From NCBI RefSeq assembly GCF_009617755.1, contig NZ_BGZH01000002.1:124001-188000 (forward strand): a stretch of 64,000 bases of DNA. The letters run 5' to 3'. The translations under genes were made by a program, and so were the position numbers. The notes under the pieces were generated by a model. The model searched no databases. It was not told the origin of the DNA and was given only the letters and a program-made list of their open reading frames with translations. Origin of the DNA: Marinobacter salsuginis (lineage in GTDB: Bacteria > Pseudomonadota > Gammaproteobacteria > Pseudomonadales > Oleiphilaceae). Position 1 is the first letter of the stretch; every line of letters starts with the position of its first letter. Below are positions 1 to 8,272 of this stretch, in pieces.

Positions 1-577
1 CTTCTCCGGTCTGCTGTCGATGGATAACAGCGGCCAGAATGCCCATGACGGCGTGGTGTGAACCGCCGGCCACATCCGCAATCTGGATACCCATCGGCGG
101 CGGCCCGCTGTCAGCCCGGCCGCAGTGACTGCTTACTCCAGCCAGGGAGAGATAGTTGATGTCGTGGCCCGCTCGATCCTTGTAGGGGCCGGTCTGGCCA
201 TAGCCGGTGATGGAGCAATAGATCAGGCGAGGGTTTACCGACTTGAGGGCTTCATAGCCGATACCAAGCCGATCCATCACTCCCGGCCGGAATTGCTCAA
301 CGACAACGTCATAGTCCTTGACCAATTCCAGAACCTTCTCCCGGCTGCCCTCCTCTTTAAGGTTAAGCCCGAGCGACTTCTTGCCACGGTTCAGAAACCC
401 GTGGGCCGTGCTCACGCCGGCATCGTGGGGTGGCATTACCCGGGTCAGATCCACTCGGTCCGGTGCCTCCACACGCAATACATCTGCCCCCATGTCCGCC
501 AACAGCATGGTGGCGTAGGGGCCGGGCAACAAGGTGCTGAAATCCAGAACTTTCAGCGAAGTCAGAGGACCCGCCAT
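1..577 (-). CDS. CaiB/BaiF CoA-transferase family protein (alpha-methylacyl-CoA racemase-like), 3' part outside the window
   Basis: The first 192 residues are present and the gene runs off the left edge. The N-terminus carries the family fold start (LLPGPYATMLLADMGADVLRVE region, residues 16-37), an RGKKSLGLNLK segment near 64-74, and GYGQTGPY near 125-132. His138 in AGHDINY and Asp168 in IADVAGG fall where alpha-methylacyl-CoA racemases keep their catalytic His and Asp. That favours a racemase acting on 2-methylacyl-CoA in branched-chain fatty acid breakdown over a formyl- or carnitine-CoA transferase. The ATG at 575-577 is preceded by AAGGAGATT, a good ribosome site. It is divergent from the AraC regulator at 773, its likely local regulator. 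The missing C-terminal half prevents a firm subfamily call. Confidence 0.88.
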   Translation of the reverse strand, partial: MAGPLTSLKVLDFSTLLPGPYATMLLADMGADVLRVEAPDRVDLTRVMPPHDAGVSTAHGFLNRGKKSLGLNLKEEGSREKVLELVKDYDVVVEQFRPGVMDRLGIGYEALKSVNPRLIYCSITGYGQTGPYKDRAGHDINYLSLAGVSSHCGRADSGPPPMGIQIADVAGGSHHAVMGILAAVIHRQQTGE

Positions 578-772
578 GATAATCTCCTTTTTATTCTCAG
601 GTTTACGCAAATAGCATTCGTTTCCTTCATGCTGCCCGGTTTTGCCAAGCGGGCCAACTGCCGGTTCCTTCATTCCGATTGGCCGTTTCTACCAGTGTGG
701 CCAAACGGCTTCGGTTGCATTGTTCTGCCGGGGTTTTATGATGGGTTTCGTTTTCATGGAATGGCGAGCGTA

Positions 773-1792
773 ATGTCCGATCTGACGGTTTCGAAGCACT
801 TTGTACAGGCGGCCCTTGTGGGCGCCGAGCGACTTGGTTTTGATACCCGTGAAATGCTCCGGGAAGCCGGAATCTCTCCCGACCTGCTGCGCATCGAGAT
901 GGCGAGGGTCAGCAGTGATCAGTTCAGCCATTTGATGCAGGTGCTCTGGAACCGCATGGGAGATGAGTTCATGGGGCTGGGGCCCAGAAGGGCCCGAACA
1001 GGAACCTTTGCCACCATGTGCGCGTTGGTGATTGACTGCCCCAATCTGGAATCTGTATACCGGCAGGCCTTCCAGTTTTCCCGTCTGTTTGAACCCATGG
1101 TGTCCATGGAACTGGAGGTTGGCAAGGACAAGGCTCAGCTCGTAACCCGGATAGAGGGCGAGATCAACGATCCGAGCTTTTTCCTGCGGGAGAGTATTCT
1201 GGTGATCTGGCACCGACTGGGCAGTTGGCTCATCGGCCAACCCATCGAGCTGGAGAAGGCCGAGTTCGATTACCCTCGGCCGGCCCATGGCGACGAATAC
1301 CGGCACATTTTCCACTGCCCCCTGGCATTCGAGTCTGACAGAATCGCCCTCACCTTCGACAAGCGCTTCCTGTCTGCGCCCGTCATCCGCGACAAGCCGG
1401 AGATGCGGCAATTCCTTAAGACCTCCCCGGCAGACCTGCTATCCCGTCCGGACGAGAGTAACACCTTTACGGGACGCATTCGGGCGCTGATCGGCAGGGA
1501 TCTTTCGAAGCCGTTGCCGGATTTTGAATGGATTGCAGCGGGCCTGCATACCAGCCCGCAGACACTGCGACGCAGACTGAAGCAGGAGAATACCTCGTTC
1601 CAGGAGATCAAGGATCTGTTACGCCGGGATATGGCTATTTACTATCTGAGCCGGCAGGAACTTCCTATTAACGACATCGCCGCCAAAGTCGGTTTCACCG
1701 AACCCTCAACCTTCCATCGGGCCTTCAAGAAGTGGACCGGGGTGACGCCAGGCGCCTATCGTGAAGGCGAGCGTGGTGATCTCTCCGATTGA
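773..1792 (+). CDS. AraC family transcriptional regulator (arabinose-binding-like N-terminal domain)
   Basis: A 339-residue protein. Residues about 20-200 match the N-terminal domain common to OruR/ArgR-like AraC regulators (PF12625 type). Residues about 250-330 form the C-terminal double helix-turn-helix, with LHTSPQTLRRRL in the first helix-turn-helix and IAAKVGFTEPSTFHRAFKKWTG in the second. The reading frame stays open upstream to about 125, but that part is antisense to the CaiB/BaiF gene and codes nothing family-like. I therefore start at the ATG at 773; an in-frame ATG at 761 is the alternative, and neither has a strong ribosome site. It is divergent from the acyl-CoA racemase-like gene across a 195-base gap, so it probably controls that gene in response to an acyl-CoA or fatty acid. 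The ligand is inference. Confidence 0.88.
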   Translation: MSDLTVSKHFVQAALVGAERLGFDTREMLREAGISPDLLRIEMARVSSDQFSHLMQVLWNRMGDEFMGLGPRRARTGTFATMCALVIDCPNLESVYRQAFQFSRLFEPMVSMELEVGKDKAQLVTRIEGEINDPSFFLRESILVIWHRLGSWLIGQPIELEKAEFDYPRPAHGDEYRHIFHCPLAFESDRIALTFDKRFLSAPVIRDKPEMRQFLKTSPADLLSRPDESNTFTGRIRALIGRDLSKPLPDFEWIAAGLHTSPQTLRRRLKQENTSFQEIKDLLRRDMAIYYLSRQELPINDIAAKVGFTEPSTFHRAFKKWTGVTPGAYREGERGDLSD

Positions 1793-1793
1793 C

Positions 1794-2648
1794 TCAGGCC
1801 CCCGAGGGCGCCTGAAGCGAACGGATCAGCTGCCCGAGCGTTTCGGCGATTTCCTGGGCCCTTTCCCGGTTTTCGGCCAGTTGAAGCAGTCGGGAACCAT
1901 CCCTCGGGTCATAGACCCAGCAAGTTGAGACCGTCGCCTCGCAACGCCATTCCACCCTGGGGTTGATGCCAAACACCGACATCGTCTCTGTGCTTCGCAG
2001 TATCCGGCCATCCTCGGCGCGCTTCAGTTCCTGAATCTGGATTTCCTCTCCCTGGGTGCCAAGACGGTATTCAACATCGGCTGGCCGATCGAGCCGCACG
2101 ACCGCCTGATCACGGCGCCAGCCAGCCAATTCGAGCAGGCTGTTGATATGAAGCGTCAGTGCCTCGCGGTCTGAATCTGCCAGATACAGCTTGCGCAAAG
2201 ACTCGATACGGCCCTCACCCGCCGGCTCAATGACCGCAACCTGTTCACTCTCACCGGTTGCCTGTGGGGCCAGGGCATTCTGCTTTCGGGTCTTTTCAAT
2301 GGAAGTGATCAACTGCAGGGATTCCTGGTAGTGGGCACCCTCAGCGCCGGCGCGGCTCACATAGGTCTCAAGAGCAGACTGGGCTTCGTTCAGGTGGGAA
2401 GACTGCAGCATCACCCGCCCCCGATAAAAATAGTAATCGGCCGGCTTTTCACCCTCCAGTTGCTGCAAGCGGTTCAGATACTCAGCGGCCTCGCCCCAGT
2501 TTTCCGCAACCACTGCCCCTTCGGTAGCGAGCATCAATCTGCGAGTCTCGTGCTCGGGCGCCAGCGCCAGCGCGGGCCCGGACAGGAGCGCGGAAGCCAA
2601 TACAGCCCCCAGGGCAAAACAGCGACCTGTTCCAAATAATACTGCCAT
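1794..2648 (-). CDS. Secreted helical-repeat (TPR-like) protein of unknown function
   Basis: A 284-residue protein with a clear signal peptide (hydrophobic residues about 11-27, ending near LALA). Residues about 35-115 form a short helical-repeat segment (EAAEYLNRLQQLEGEKPADYYFYRGRV type) resembling two TPR units. The rest is charged and not recognisable. It starts 5 bases after the rmuC stop, so the two are almost certainly cotranscribed. It ends 1 base from the stop of the convergent AraC gene. I do not recognise the family; a periplasmic scaffold role is only a guess from the repeats. Confidence 0.7.
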   Translation of the reverse strand: MAVLFGTGRCFALGAVLASALLSGPALALAPEHETRRLMLATEGAVVAENWGEAAEYLNRLQQLEGEKPADYYFYRGRVMLQSSHLNEAQSALETYVSRAGAEGAHYQESLQLITSIEKTRKQNALAPQATGESEQVAVIEPAGEGRIESLRKLYLADSDREALTLHINSLLELAGWRRDQAVVRLDRPADVEYRLGTQGEEIQIQELKRAEDGRILRSTETMSVFGINPRVEWRCEATVSTCWVYDPRDGSRLLQLAENRERAQEIAETLGQLIRSLQAPSGA

Positions 2649-2653
2649 GGCAT

Positions 2654-4129
2654 CTACTCCTGCTCGTTATCTGCACCAATCGCCTGCTTCTCTGAATCAG
2701 GCAGGTCGTTGTCCCCTGAATGACGGAATTCTTCACCCTCGTCTACTTCGGCCTGGTCCATTATCCCCTTCGGCAATTCCTTTTTCACCCGAACACCCAG
2801 CTCTACAAATCGATTCGCCTGGGAGATCAGGTTGCCGCGCCCACGGGTCAGGGTATTCATGGCCGAATCATAGGTTCCCTGGGCAGTATGCAACTGTGTG
2901 CCCAGGCGCTCCATCGCCTCAACAAACACCCTGAGTTTGTCATAAACAGCGCCAGCCCGCTCAGCGATTTGCCGGGCATTCTGGCTCTGGCGTTCGTACC
3001 GCCAGATGTTCTCAATGGTTCGCAGTGTTGCCAGCAGCGTGGTTGGCGTTACCACAATAATCTTTCGCTCAAAGGCTTCTGCGAAAAGGTTCTCGTCCTG
3101 CTGAAATGCTGCCACAAAAGCGGGCTCTATCGGCATGAACAGCAACACAAAGTCCGGGGAATGGAGGCCGTGGAGCTGGCTGTAGTCTTTTTCGCTAAGG
3201 GTACGAATGTGATTCCTCACGGCCTCGACGTGTTGCTTGAGCGCCTCCTCCTTGACCCCGGAATCCTCTTCCTCCGTCACCCACTGCTGGTAGGCCACCA
3301 GTGAGACCTTGGAATCGATAATCAGGTTGCGGCTATCCGGCAGATGGACAATGACATCCGGCCGGTAGAGCTGATTTTCGCCGTCGCGATAGCTTCCCTG
3401 GGTATCATACTCCACACCCTTGCGCAGACCGGATTTCTCCAGTACCCGTTCAAGGATCAGTTCACCCCAGTTACCCTGAATCTTCTTGTCGCCTTTAAGG
3501 GCGCGGGTCAGATTGGATGCTTCCTCGGTTATCTGGCGATTCAGTTCCTGCAGTGACTTGATCTCACTACGGAGGGCCTGACGATCACGGGTTTCGGTGG
3601 TGTACACGTCTTCAACCCGCTTGCGGAAGTCCTGCAACTGGTCCCTGAAGGGATTGAGCAGAGTATCAAGGCTGGTGCGGGTCTGCTGGCTGAAACGCTC
3701 GCTCTTCTGCTCAAAAATCTTGTTGGCCAGATTCTCGAACTCCGTCTTCAAGGCATCACGGTTACGCTCAAGCAACTCCAGTTTTTCATGGGCGGATCGG
3801 CGCTCCTTCTCAATGGTCACTTCCTTCTCGCGGAGCGCGACGCGGGCCTCGCCCAGCTCGCGGGAAAGCTCGTCCGACTTCGCCTGCAGGCTCTGACGCT
3901 CGCTCTCCAGCTGTGCCACGCGCTGCTTGCCATTTTCCAGATCCGACTCCAGACCGGCCACCCGATTTTCGAGGGCGGTTGCATGCTGTCGCCACTGTTC
4001 AACGTCCTGCCCAAGTCGACCATTCCTGCCCCAGAGCCCTTTCAGAACGATCAAAAGGATTAACACAACCATCAATCCCGCCATCAGATCGGGCCGGGAC
4101 AAGATCAGTTCCGTGAGGGCTTCAGACAC
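2654..4129 (-). CDS. rmuC: DNA recombination protein RmuC
   Basis: A 491-residue protein with the RmuC layout: an N-terminal membrane anchor (about residues 17-33), a long coiled coil (about 45-200), then the RmuC domain, which belongs to the restriction-endonuclease-like fold. The hallmark IDSKVSLVAYQQW stretch, and later FMPIEPAF and TPTTLLATLRTIENIWRYE, are all present. The family is known for limiting inversions at short inverted repeats, presumably as a nuclease. The start is GTG at 4127-4129, with GGAG nine bases upstream. The C-terminal tail (last about 35 residues) is acidic and low in conservation. It leads a two-gene operon with the secreted helical-repeat gene. Confidence 0.93.
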   Translation of the reverse strand: MSEALTELILSRPDLMAGLMVVLILLIVLKGLWGRNGRLGQDVEQWRQHATALENRVAGLESDLENGKQRVAQLESERQSLQAKSDELSRELGEARVALREKEVTIEKERRSAHEKLELLERNRDALKTEFENLANKIFEQKSERFSQQTRTSLDTLLNPFRDQLQDFRKRVEDVYTTETRDRQALRSEIKSLQELNRQITEEASNLTRALKGDKKIQGNWGELILERVLEKSGLRKGVEYDTQGSYRDGENQLYRPDVIVHLPDSRNLIIDSKVSLVAYQQWVTEEEDSGVKEEALKQHVEAVRNHIRTLSEKDYSQLHGLHSPDFVLLFMPIEPAFVAAFQQDENLFAEAFERKIIVVTPTTLLATLRTIENIWRYERQSQNARQIAERAGAVYDKLRVFVEAMERLGTQLHTAQGTYDSAMNTLTRGRGNLISQANRFVELGVRVKKELPKGIMDQAEVDEGEEFRHSGDNDLPDSEKQAIGADNEQE

Positions 4130-4326
4130 CTGGTACTACTCCTGTTACGGTTCTGTGTTTGATTGAGGAACCGGTGTTTCCCGGCCCCACAACAGTCTAC
4201 CCCACGAAGGGAACCTTTTGCCCGGCACGCCGTCAATCAGAATGGCGAGGCACTAAGGACCACGACTGTTTGGCATTATTTTAAAGCTCGGGCATCTGCC
4301 TCTGGACGGCCAACGTAATATCGTCT

Positions 4327-4371
4327 AAAAGGGTAAAATGTTCACTCGCCAAGTGGTTATTACCCTTTTTT
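4327..4371 (+). terminator. Hairpin followed by a T-run, upstream of the 4417 gene
   Basis: AAAAGGGTAA (4327-4336) pairs with TTACCCTTTT (4360-4369). A CACT/AGTG inner helix lies in the loop, and six T bases follow at 4366-4371 on the plus strand. No plus-strand coding sequence lies upstream, so it would end a short leader or small RNA starting in 4200-4320, or act as an attenuator for the 4417 gene. It could also be a weak terminator on the minus strand. Confidence 0.45.
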
Positions 4372-4416
4372 AACCGCACGGCGGGCCCGAACCAGATCAG
4401 AAACGGATAACAGATC

Positions 4417-4806
4417 ATGCTGAAAGAACTGTGGCGAAAACTGGAGGCGGAGTTTCTGCACAATGACTGCTCCGGCCAGGACAGCCAGGCAGGCTTATTC
4501 GGCACCCGTCCGAACGGCAACAAGGACGGCTTCAGAATCCTTCCGCACATTACCCACACGGGCGAGTTTCATCTCGAGCGTCTTACCAACCTGCTGAAGG
4601 CGCGGTATGGCAAGAGTTTCGGCATGCCCTCCAGCAAGTCTGAGAGTGACCAGGAAATCCGGGAGCTGATCAGCTTCGCAGCCAGAATCCAGGATCAGGA
4701 TGTGCAGCGCGAACTATTGCTTTTCTACCTTAACTGCTCCCCGGTAATCCAGGAATACCTGCGCGCTGAGACTGTTCTCGGAGAGGGGAATTTCCTGTCA
4801 CGGTAA
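4417..4806 (+). CDS. Hypothetical protein, 129 residues
   Basis: A soluble, helix-rich 129-residue protein with no signal peptide or membrane segment. I do not recognise a family. The acidic, leucine-rich C-terminal half (EIRELISFAARIQDQDVQRELLLFY region) looks like an all-helical domain. The start ATG at 4417 has only a weak ribosome site (GGAT). It lies between rmuC (divergent) and the retropepsin-like lipoprotein gene (same strand, 145 bases on), and a hairpin with a T-run sits 45 bases before its start. Base composition matches its neighbours. It is probably real because the frame is clean and not antisense to another gene. Confidence 0.6.
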   Translation: MLKELWRKLEAEFLHNDCSGQDSQAGLFGTRPNGNKDGFRILPHITHTGEFHLERLTNLLKARYGKSFGMPSSKSESDQEIRELISFAARIQDQDVQRELLLFYLNCSPVIQEYLRAETVLGEGNFLSR

Positions 4807-4857
4807 ACACTACTGCCCCTTAACCATCTGTAAATCAACCACACAGATTGGATGTTG

Positions 4858-4927
4858 TATACTTCCCTTCCTATTTATCCGGTTTCACACGCATAGACCG
4901 TCACAATAGCTCGGTATCGAGCGTGAC
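4858..4927 (+). promoter_or_regulatory. Possible promoter and structured leader of the retropepsin/7TM/ligase operon
   Basis: TATACT at 4858-4863 could be a -10 element; I see no good -35. Downstream, GTCAC (4900-4904) and GTGAC (4923-4927) flank a perfect GCTCG/CGAGC helix with a GTAT loop (4909-4922). Together they make a bulged hairpin in the leader about 25 bases before the ATG at 4952. A regulatory role is inference. Confidence 0.35.
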
Positions 4928-4951
4928 AGACTGCCAGCTCAGGGGTTCTTA

Positions 4952-5749
4952 ATGGGTTTCAAATGGTATCGGGCTGGACTGCCTAAGCTTTCCGTCACCA
5001 CACTTGCAGGCATTCTTCTGCTGACGGGATGCTCGGCAGACCGCTATTTCATGGTTCCCAAAACGGATATGAATGAACTCCAGGGATCCATCAAGAGTCA
5101 GCGGGCAACTCTCGTTACCATGGAAGAAAACTCAGCGGTCAGGCACGAGCAAGCCATTGCCCAAACCCGCTCTTCGACTCAGACCATACTCGACGCAATT
5201 GCCACCCAGGTGGAAAAACCTGAATGTCCGCCAGTGCGGGCCCAGACACAATGCCCCGCAACAGATAATTCGAAAGGGCGTGCAGACCGCCTGAAGGGCA
5301 AGGTGATTGTCGGCGAGGTTGAAAACTTCTACCTTGCGGGCCCCGGCCTGATCTACAAGGCTCGCATTGACAGCGGTGCCGAAACTTCCTCGATAGACGC
5401 ACGCAACATCACCCGGTTCGAGCGGGACGGCAACAATTGGGTGCGCTTTGATGTGCCTGTTCCCGGTGCAGACAAGTTTGTAACCCTGGAAAAAGAGATC
5501 TCTCGCCGGGTTCGCGTAATCCAGGCCAGCGCCGATGAAGCGGAGCGTCGGGTCGTCGTCGAGCTTCAGTTTTTTATTGGCGATCACCAACAGGTTGCGG
5601 AGTTTACACTTGCCGACAGAACCAACCTCACCTACGAGGTTCTGATCGGCCGCAATATTCTGCGTGACGTCATGCTGATCGATGTCGGCAAGGAATATGC
5701 AACCGAGCTGCCTGAATCCATCCGCAACAGCAACGGGAACGAATCGTGA
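4952..5749 (+). CDS. Retropepsin-like aspartic protease lipoprotein (ATP-dependent zinc protease family, PF05618)
   Basis: A 265-residue protein. An N-terminal lipoprotein signal ends in LLLTGC, with Cys27 as the lipidation site, so it should sit in the envelope. Residues about 40-110 form a helical linker. From about 115 on there is a retropepsin-like domain with the active-site motif DSGAETSS (140-147, Asp140). Relatives are often labelled ATP-dependent zinc proteases, but the fold and the DSGA motif indicate a single-domain aspartyl protease that would work as a dimer. Its stop overlaps the GTG start of the 7TM gene by four bases, which indicates translational coupling. The partner ATP-grasp ligase two genes on suggests that it trims or removes a peptide tag that the ligase makes. 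Ribosome site AGGGG lies before the ATG. Confidence 0.85.
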   Translation: MGFKWYRAGLPKLSVTTLAGILLLTGCSADRYFMVPKTDMNELQGSIKSQRATLVTMEENSAVRHEQAIAQTRSSTQTILDAIATQVEKPECPPVRAQTQCPATDNSKGRADRLKGKVIVGEVENFYLAGPGLIYKARIDSGAETSSIDARNITRFERDGNNWVRFDVPVPGADKFVTLEKEISRRVRVIQASADEAERRVVVELQFFIGDHQQVAEFTLADRTNLTYEVLIGRNILRDVMLIDVGKEYATELPESIRNSNGNES

Positions 5750-7263
5750 CCACCCGCTCGCGCCTGCCTTTTTATATCGCCGTTTTCCTGCTCATCTCTG
5801 CGGGCATTTCGCTTGCTGTCTGGAGGCACGTTGAGCTTGGCATACCCTGGCTCACAGGCGAACAACGACCAGTTTGGATGGTCGAGGCCCGCATTGATTT
5901 TGACGCAGTGGACGGCTCGGTTCTTGCCAGTCTCAATATCCCCGAGCAACCACCGGGCTTTCGCATCCTGACCGAACAGGCGGCTTCGCCCGGCTATGGC
6001 TTTTCCATCATCGACACCTCGGGCAGCCGCCGAGCGGAATGGAGCAAGCGGGAAGTGTCCGGGCCGCAGACTTTGTATTTCAAAGCCCAGTTCATTCCGG
6101 ACCCAGACGCCGGACCGGAAATCCCGGCGCGCGAACCGAAAACACCGAGGACCTTCTGGGAAGAGCCCGAGGCAACAGCGGTACAGGAAATTCTTAGCCA
6201 GGCAGAAGCCCGCTCAAGCACACCGGAAAGCATGACCCGCGAGCTTATCCGGCTGATGCAGCCAGACAGCCGGACACAGAACACAACCCTGCTGGTTTCA
6301 GAAGAGAATTACCTGGATCTTCTGGTCGACATGCTCAACCACAGTGGTATTGCCGCCAGAACAGCGGACGGACTGAGACTCGAAGATGCCCGGCGGCGGC
6401 AACAGCTGATGCCCTACCTGCAAATTTACAACGGCAAGCGTTGGCTCACCTTCAACCCCAAGACTGCCGAACAGGGCGTGCCTGAAGACCTCCTGCTTTG
6501 GCGCCAGGGGGCAGCCTCATTGCTTGATGTGGTAGGTGGCGAGAACTCGGAAGTAAGCTTCTCGATGCTCAGGCAAACGGTTCCTGCCCTTCAACTTGCA
6601 ACCATGGAATCCGCAGCCAATGGTCTCGGCTTCCTGAGCTTTTACGAACTGCCCATAGAAGAGCAAAGCATGTTCCGAATGCTGCTGTTGCTGCCACTGG
6701 GGGCACTGATGGTCGCTTTCATGCGGATTGTTATCGGCATTCGCACCTCTGGCACCTTCATGCCCGTGTTGATCGCAGTGGCCTTTGTCCAGACAACTCT
6801 GGTGCCGGGCTTGATCGCGTTCCTGTCGGTGGTATCTATTGGCTTGCTGATGCGCGGCTACCTGTCCAGCCTTAACCTGCTGCTGGTATCCCGCATATCC
6901 GCCCTGATCATCCTGGTTATCTTTATAACCGCAGGCCTGAGCATCATCGGCTATCAGATGGGGTTCAATACCGGCATGACGGTCACCTTCTTCCCGATGG
7001 TGATCATCGCCTGGACCATCGAGCGCATGTCCATCCTCTGGGAAGAAGAAGGGGCGCATGAGGTCATGGTTCAAGGTGCAGGCAGTCTGTTTGTGGCCAT
7101 CTGCGCCTATTTGCTGATGAGCGCTCCGTTGGCCGGCCACCTCACCTTCAACTTCCCGGAGCTGCACCTTGTTATTCTCGGTCTGATCCTGTTGATGGGT
7201 CAGTACACCGGCTACAAGCTAAGCGAGCTGAGGCGCTTTACGCCAATGAAGGCGTACGACTGA
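5746..7263 (+). CDS. Inactive transglutaminase fused to a seven-transmembrane domain
   Basis: A 505-residue membrane protein. A signal-anchor helix (residues about 7-23) precedes an extracytoplasmic domain of about 280 residues resembling a transglutaminase-like fold. The Cys/His/Asp catalytic set is not evident, in keeping with the family name 'inactive transglutaminase fused to 7TM'. From about residue 305 to 495 there are seven hydrophobic helices, with MRIVIGIRTSGTFMPVLIAVAF as the hallmark segment. The start is GTG at 5746, overlapping the previous stop (GTGA). The ATP-grasp gene begins one base after its stop. The family is known mainly from this conserved three-gene neighbourhood, and its function has mostly been predicted, not shown. 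The 7TM part may pass a signal or a modified peptide between ligase and protease. Confidence 0.85.
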   Translation: MTTRSRLPFYIAVFLLISAGISLAVWRHVELGIPWLTGEQRPVWMVEARIDFDAVDGSVLASLNIPEQPPGFRILTEQAASPGYGFSIIDTSGSRRAEWSKREVSGPQTLYFKAQFIPDPDAGPEIPAREPKTPRTFWEEPEATAVQEILSQAEARSSTPESMTRELIRLMQPDSRTQNTTLLVSEENYLDLLVDMLNHSGIAARTADGLRLEDARRRQQLMPYLQIYNGKRWLTFNPKTAEQGVPEDLLLWRQGAASLLDVVGGENSEVSFSMLRQTVPALQLATMESAANGLGFLSFYELPIEEQSMFRMLLLLPLGALMVAFMRIVIGIRTSGTFMPVLIAVAFVQTTLVPGLIAFLSVVSIGLLMRGYLSSLNLLLVSRISALIILVIFITAGLSIIGYQMGFNTGMTVTFFPMVIIAWTIERMSILWEEEGAHEVMVQGAGSLFVAICAYLLMSAPLAGHLTFNFPELHLVILGLILLMGQYTGYKLSELRRFTPMKAYD

Positions 7264-7264
7264 C

Positions 7265-8212
7265 ATGGACTGGATATCGCCGAGATCACTCAAGAGGCTG
7301 GGAATGCTGAACATGAACCGGCGCAATGTGGATTACATTGCCCGGTACAATGAGCGGTCATCATATCCGTTGGTAGACAACAAACTGAAAACAAAACTGG
7401 TGGTTGCCGAATACGGCGTAAAAACCCCGAAACTGCTTCAGGTTGTCCGCCAACAGCATGAGATATCACACTTCCGGGAAATGGCAGAGGATCTGGCCGG
7501 ATTTGCGATAAAACCGGCAAAAGGGTCTGGCGGCAAGGGGATTACCGTCATAACCGGTCGGGATGGCGATGAGTACATCAAGGCATCCGGGTCGCGGGTA
7601 GATTCTCCGTTCCTGGAACGTCATTTGACCAACATTCTGGCCGGGCTCTACTCGCTCGCGGGTACCCCAGATGTGGCGATCGTCGAAAACCTGGTGGAGT
7701 CCGCCCCCTCATTGGCGAAATACTCTCACCAGGGTGTGCCCGACATCCGGATTATCGTCTTCCAGGGTTACCCGGTAATGGCGATGCTGAGGCTGGCCAC
7801 AACCGCGTCTGACGGTAAGGCAAACCTGCATCAGGGCGCCGTTGGGGTTGGCCTGGATATCGGCTCTGGCCAGGGACTGAATGCCGTTCAGTTCAACCGC
7901 CCCATAACCCTCCATCCGGACACCGGTCTGGCACTGGAGAATATCCAGATAGAAGCCTGGGATGAGATGCTGGAAATGGCCTCCCGCTGCTACGAAGCAA
8001 CCGGGCTGGGCTACATGGGGGTTGATCTGGTGGTAGATGCGAACGAGGGGCCACTGCTACTGGAATTGAACGCCCGGCCCGGACTGGCAATCCAGATGGC
8101 AAATGGCCGCGGACTGCTTCCCCGACTCCGCGCGATTGAAGCGCTCAAACGTCCACACTTCACGCCTCTGGAGCGTTCACGTTTCGCCATGGAAACGTTT
8201 GCCAGTAACTGA
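7265..8212 (+). CDS. Alpha-L-glutamate ligase-like protein (RimK-related ATP-grasp)
   Basis: A 315-residue cytoplasmic ATP-grasp enzyme. The nucleotide-binding lysine region is FAIKPAKGSGGKGI (about 80-93). The metal- and phosphate-binding C-terminal motif LLLELNARPGL (about 261-271) carries the expected Glu, Asn and Arg. It lacks the N-terminal preATP segment typical of true RimK, matching the 'rimK-related' subfamily found beside 7TM inactive transglutaminases. It should form an amide bond between an amino acid, probably glutamate, and an unknown acceptor. It is the last gene of a coupled three-gene operon and is followed by a strong terminator at 8228-8258. The substrate is unknown. Confidence 0.85.
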   Translation: MDWISPRSLKRLGMLNMNRRNVDYIARYNERSSYPLVDNKLKTKLVVAEYGVKTPKLLQVVRQQHEISHFREMAEDLAGFAIKPAKGSGGKGITVITGRDGDEYIKASGSRVDSPFLERHLTNILAGLYSLAGTPDVAIVENLVESAPSLAKYSHQGVPDIRIIVFQGYPVMAMLRLATTASDGKANLHQGAVGVGLDIGSGQGLNAVQFNRPITLHPDTGLALENIQIEAWDEMLEMASRCYEATGLGYMGVDLVVDANEGPLLLELNARPGLAIQMANGRGLLPRLRAIEALKRPHFTPLERSRFAMETFASN

Positions 8213-8227
8213 GTTAATAGCAAACAT

Positions 8228-8258
8228 AAAAAAACCGGGGCCAAAGCCCCGGTTTTTT
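8228..8258. terminator. Bidirectional rho-independent terminator
   Basis: AAAAAACCGGGGC pairs with GCCCCGGTTTTTT around a CAAA loop. It gives a T-run on both strands and ends both the ligase operon (plus) and the BCCT gene (minus). Confidence 0.9.
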
Positions 8259-8272
8259 ATTTCCACGACCCC

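Noticed and set aside
125..772. Long N-terminal extension of the AraC gene at 773
   Set aside because: It is antisense to the CaiB/BaiF gene (start 577) and gives no AraC-like sequence; the frame is open by chance.
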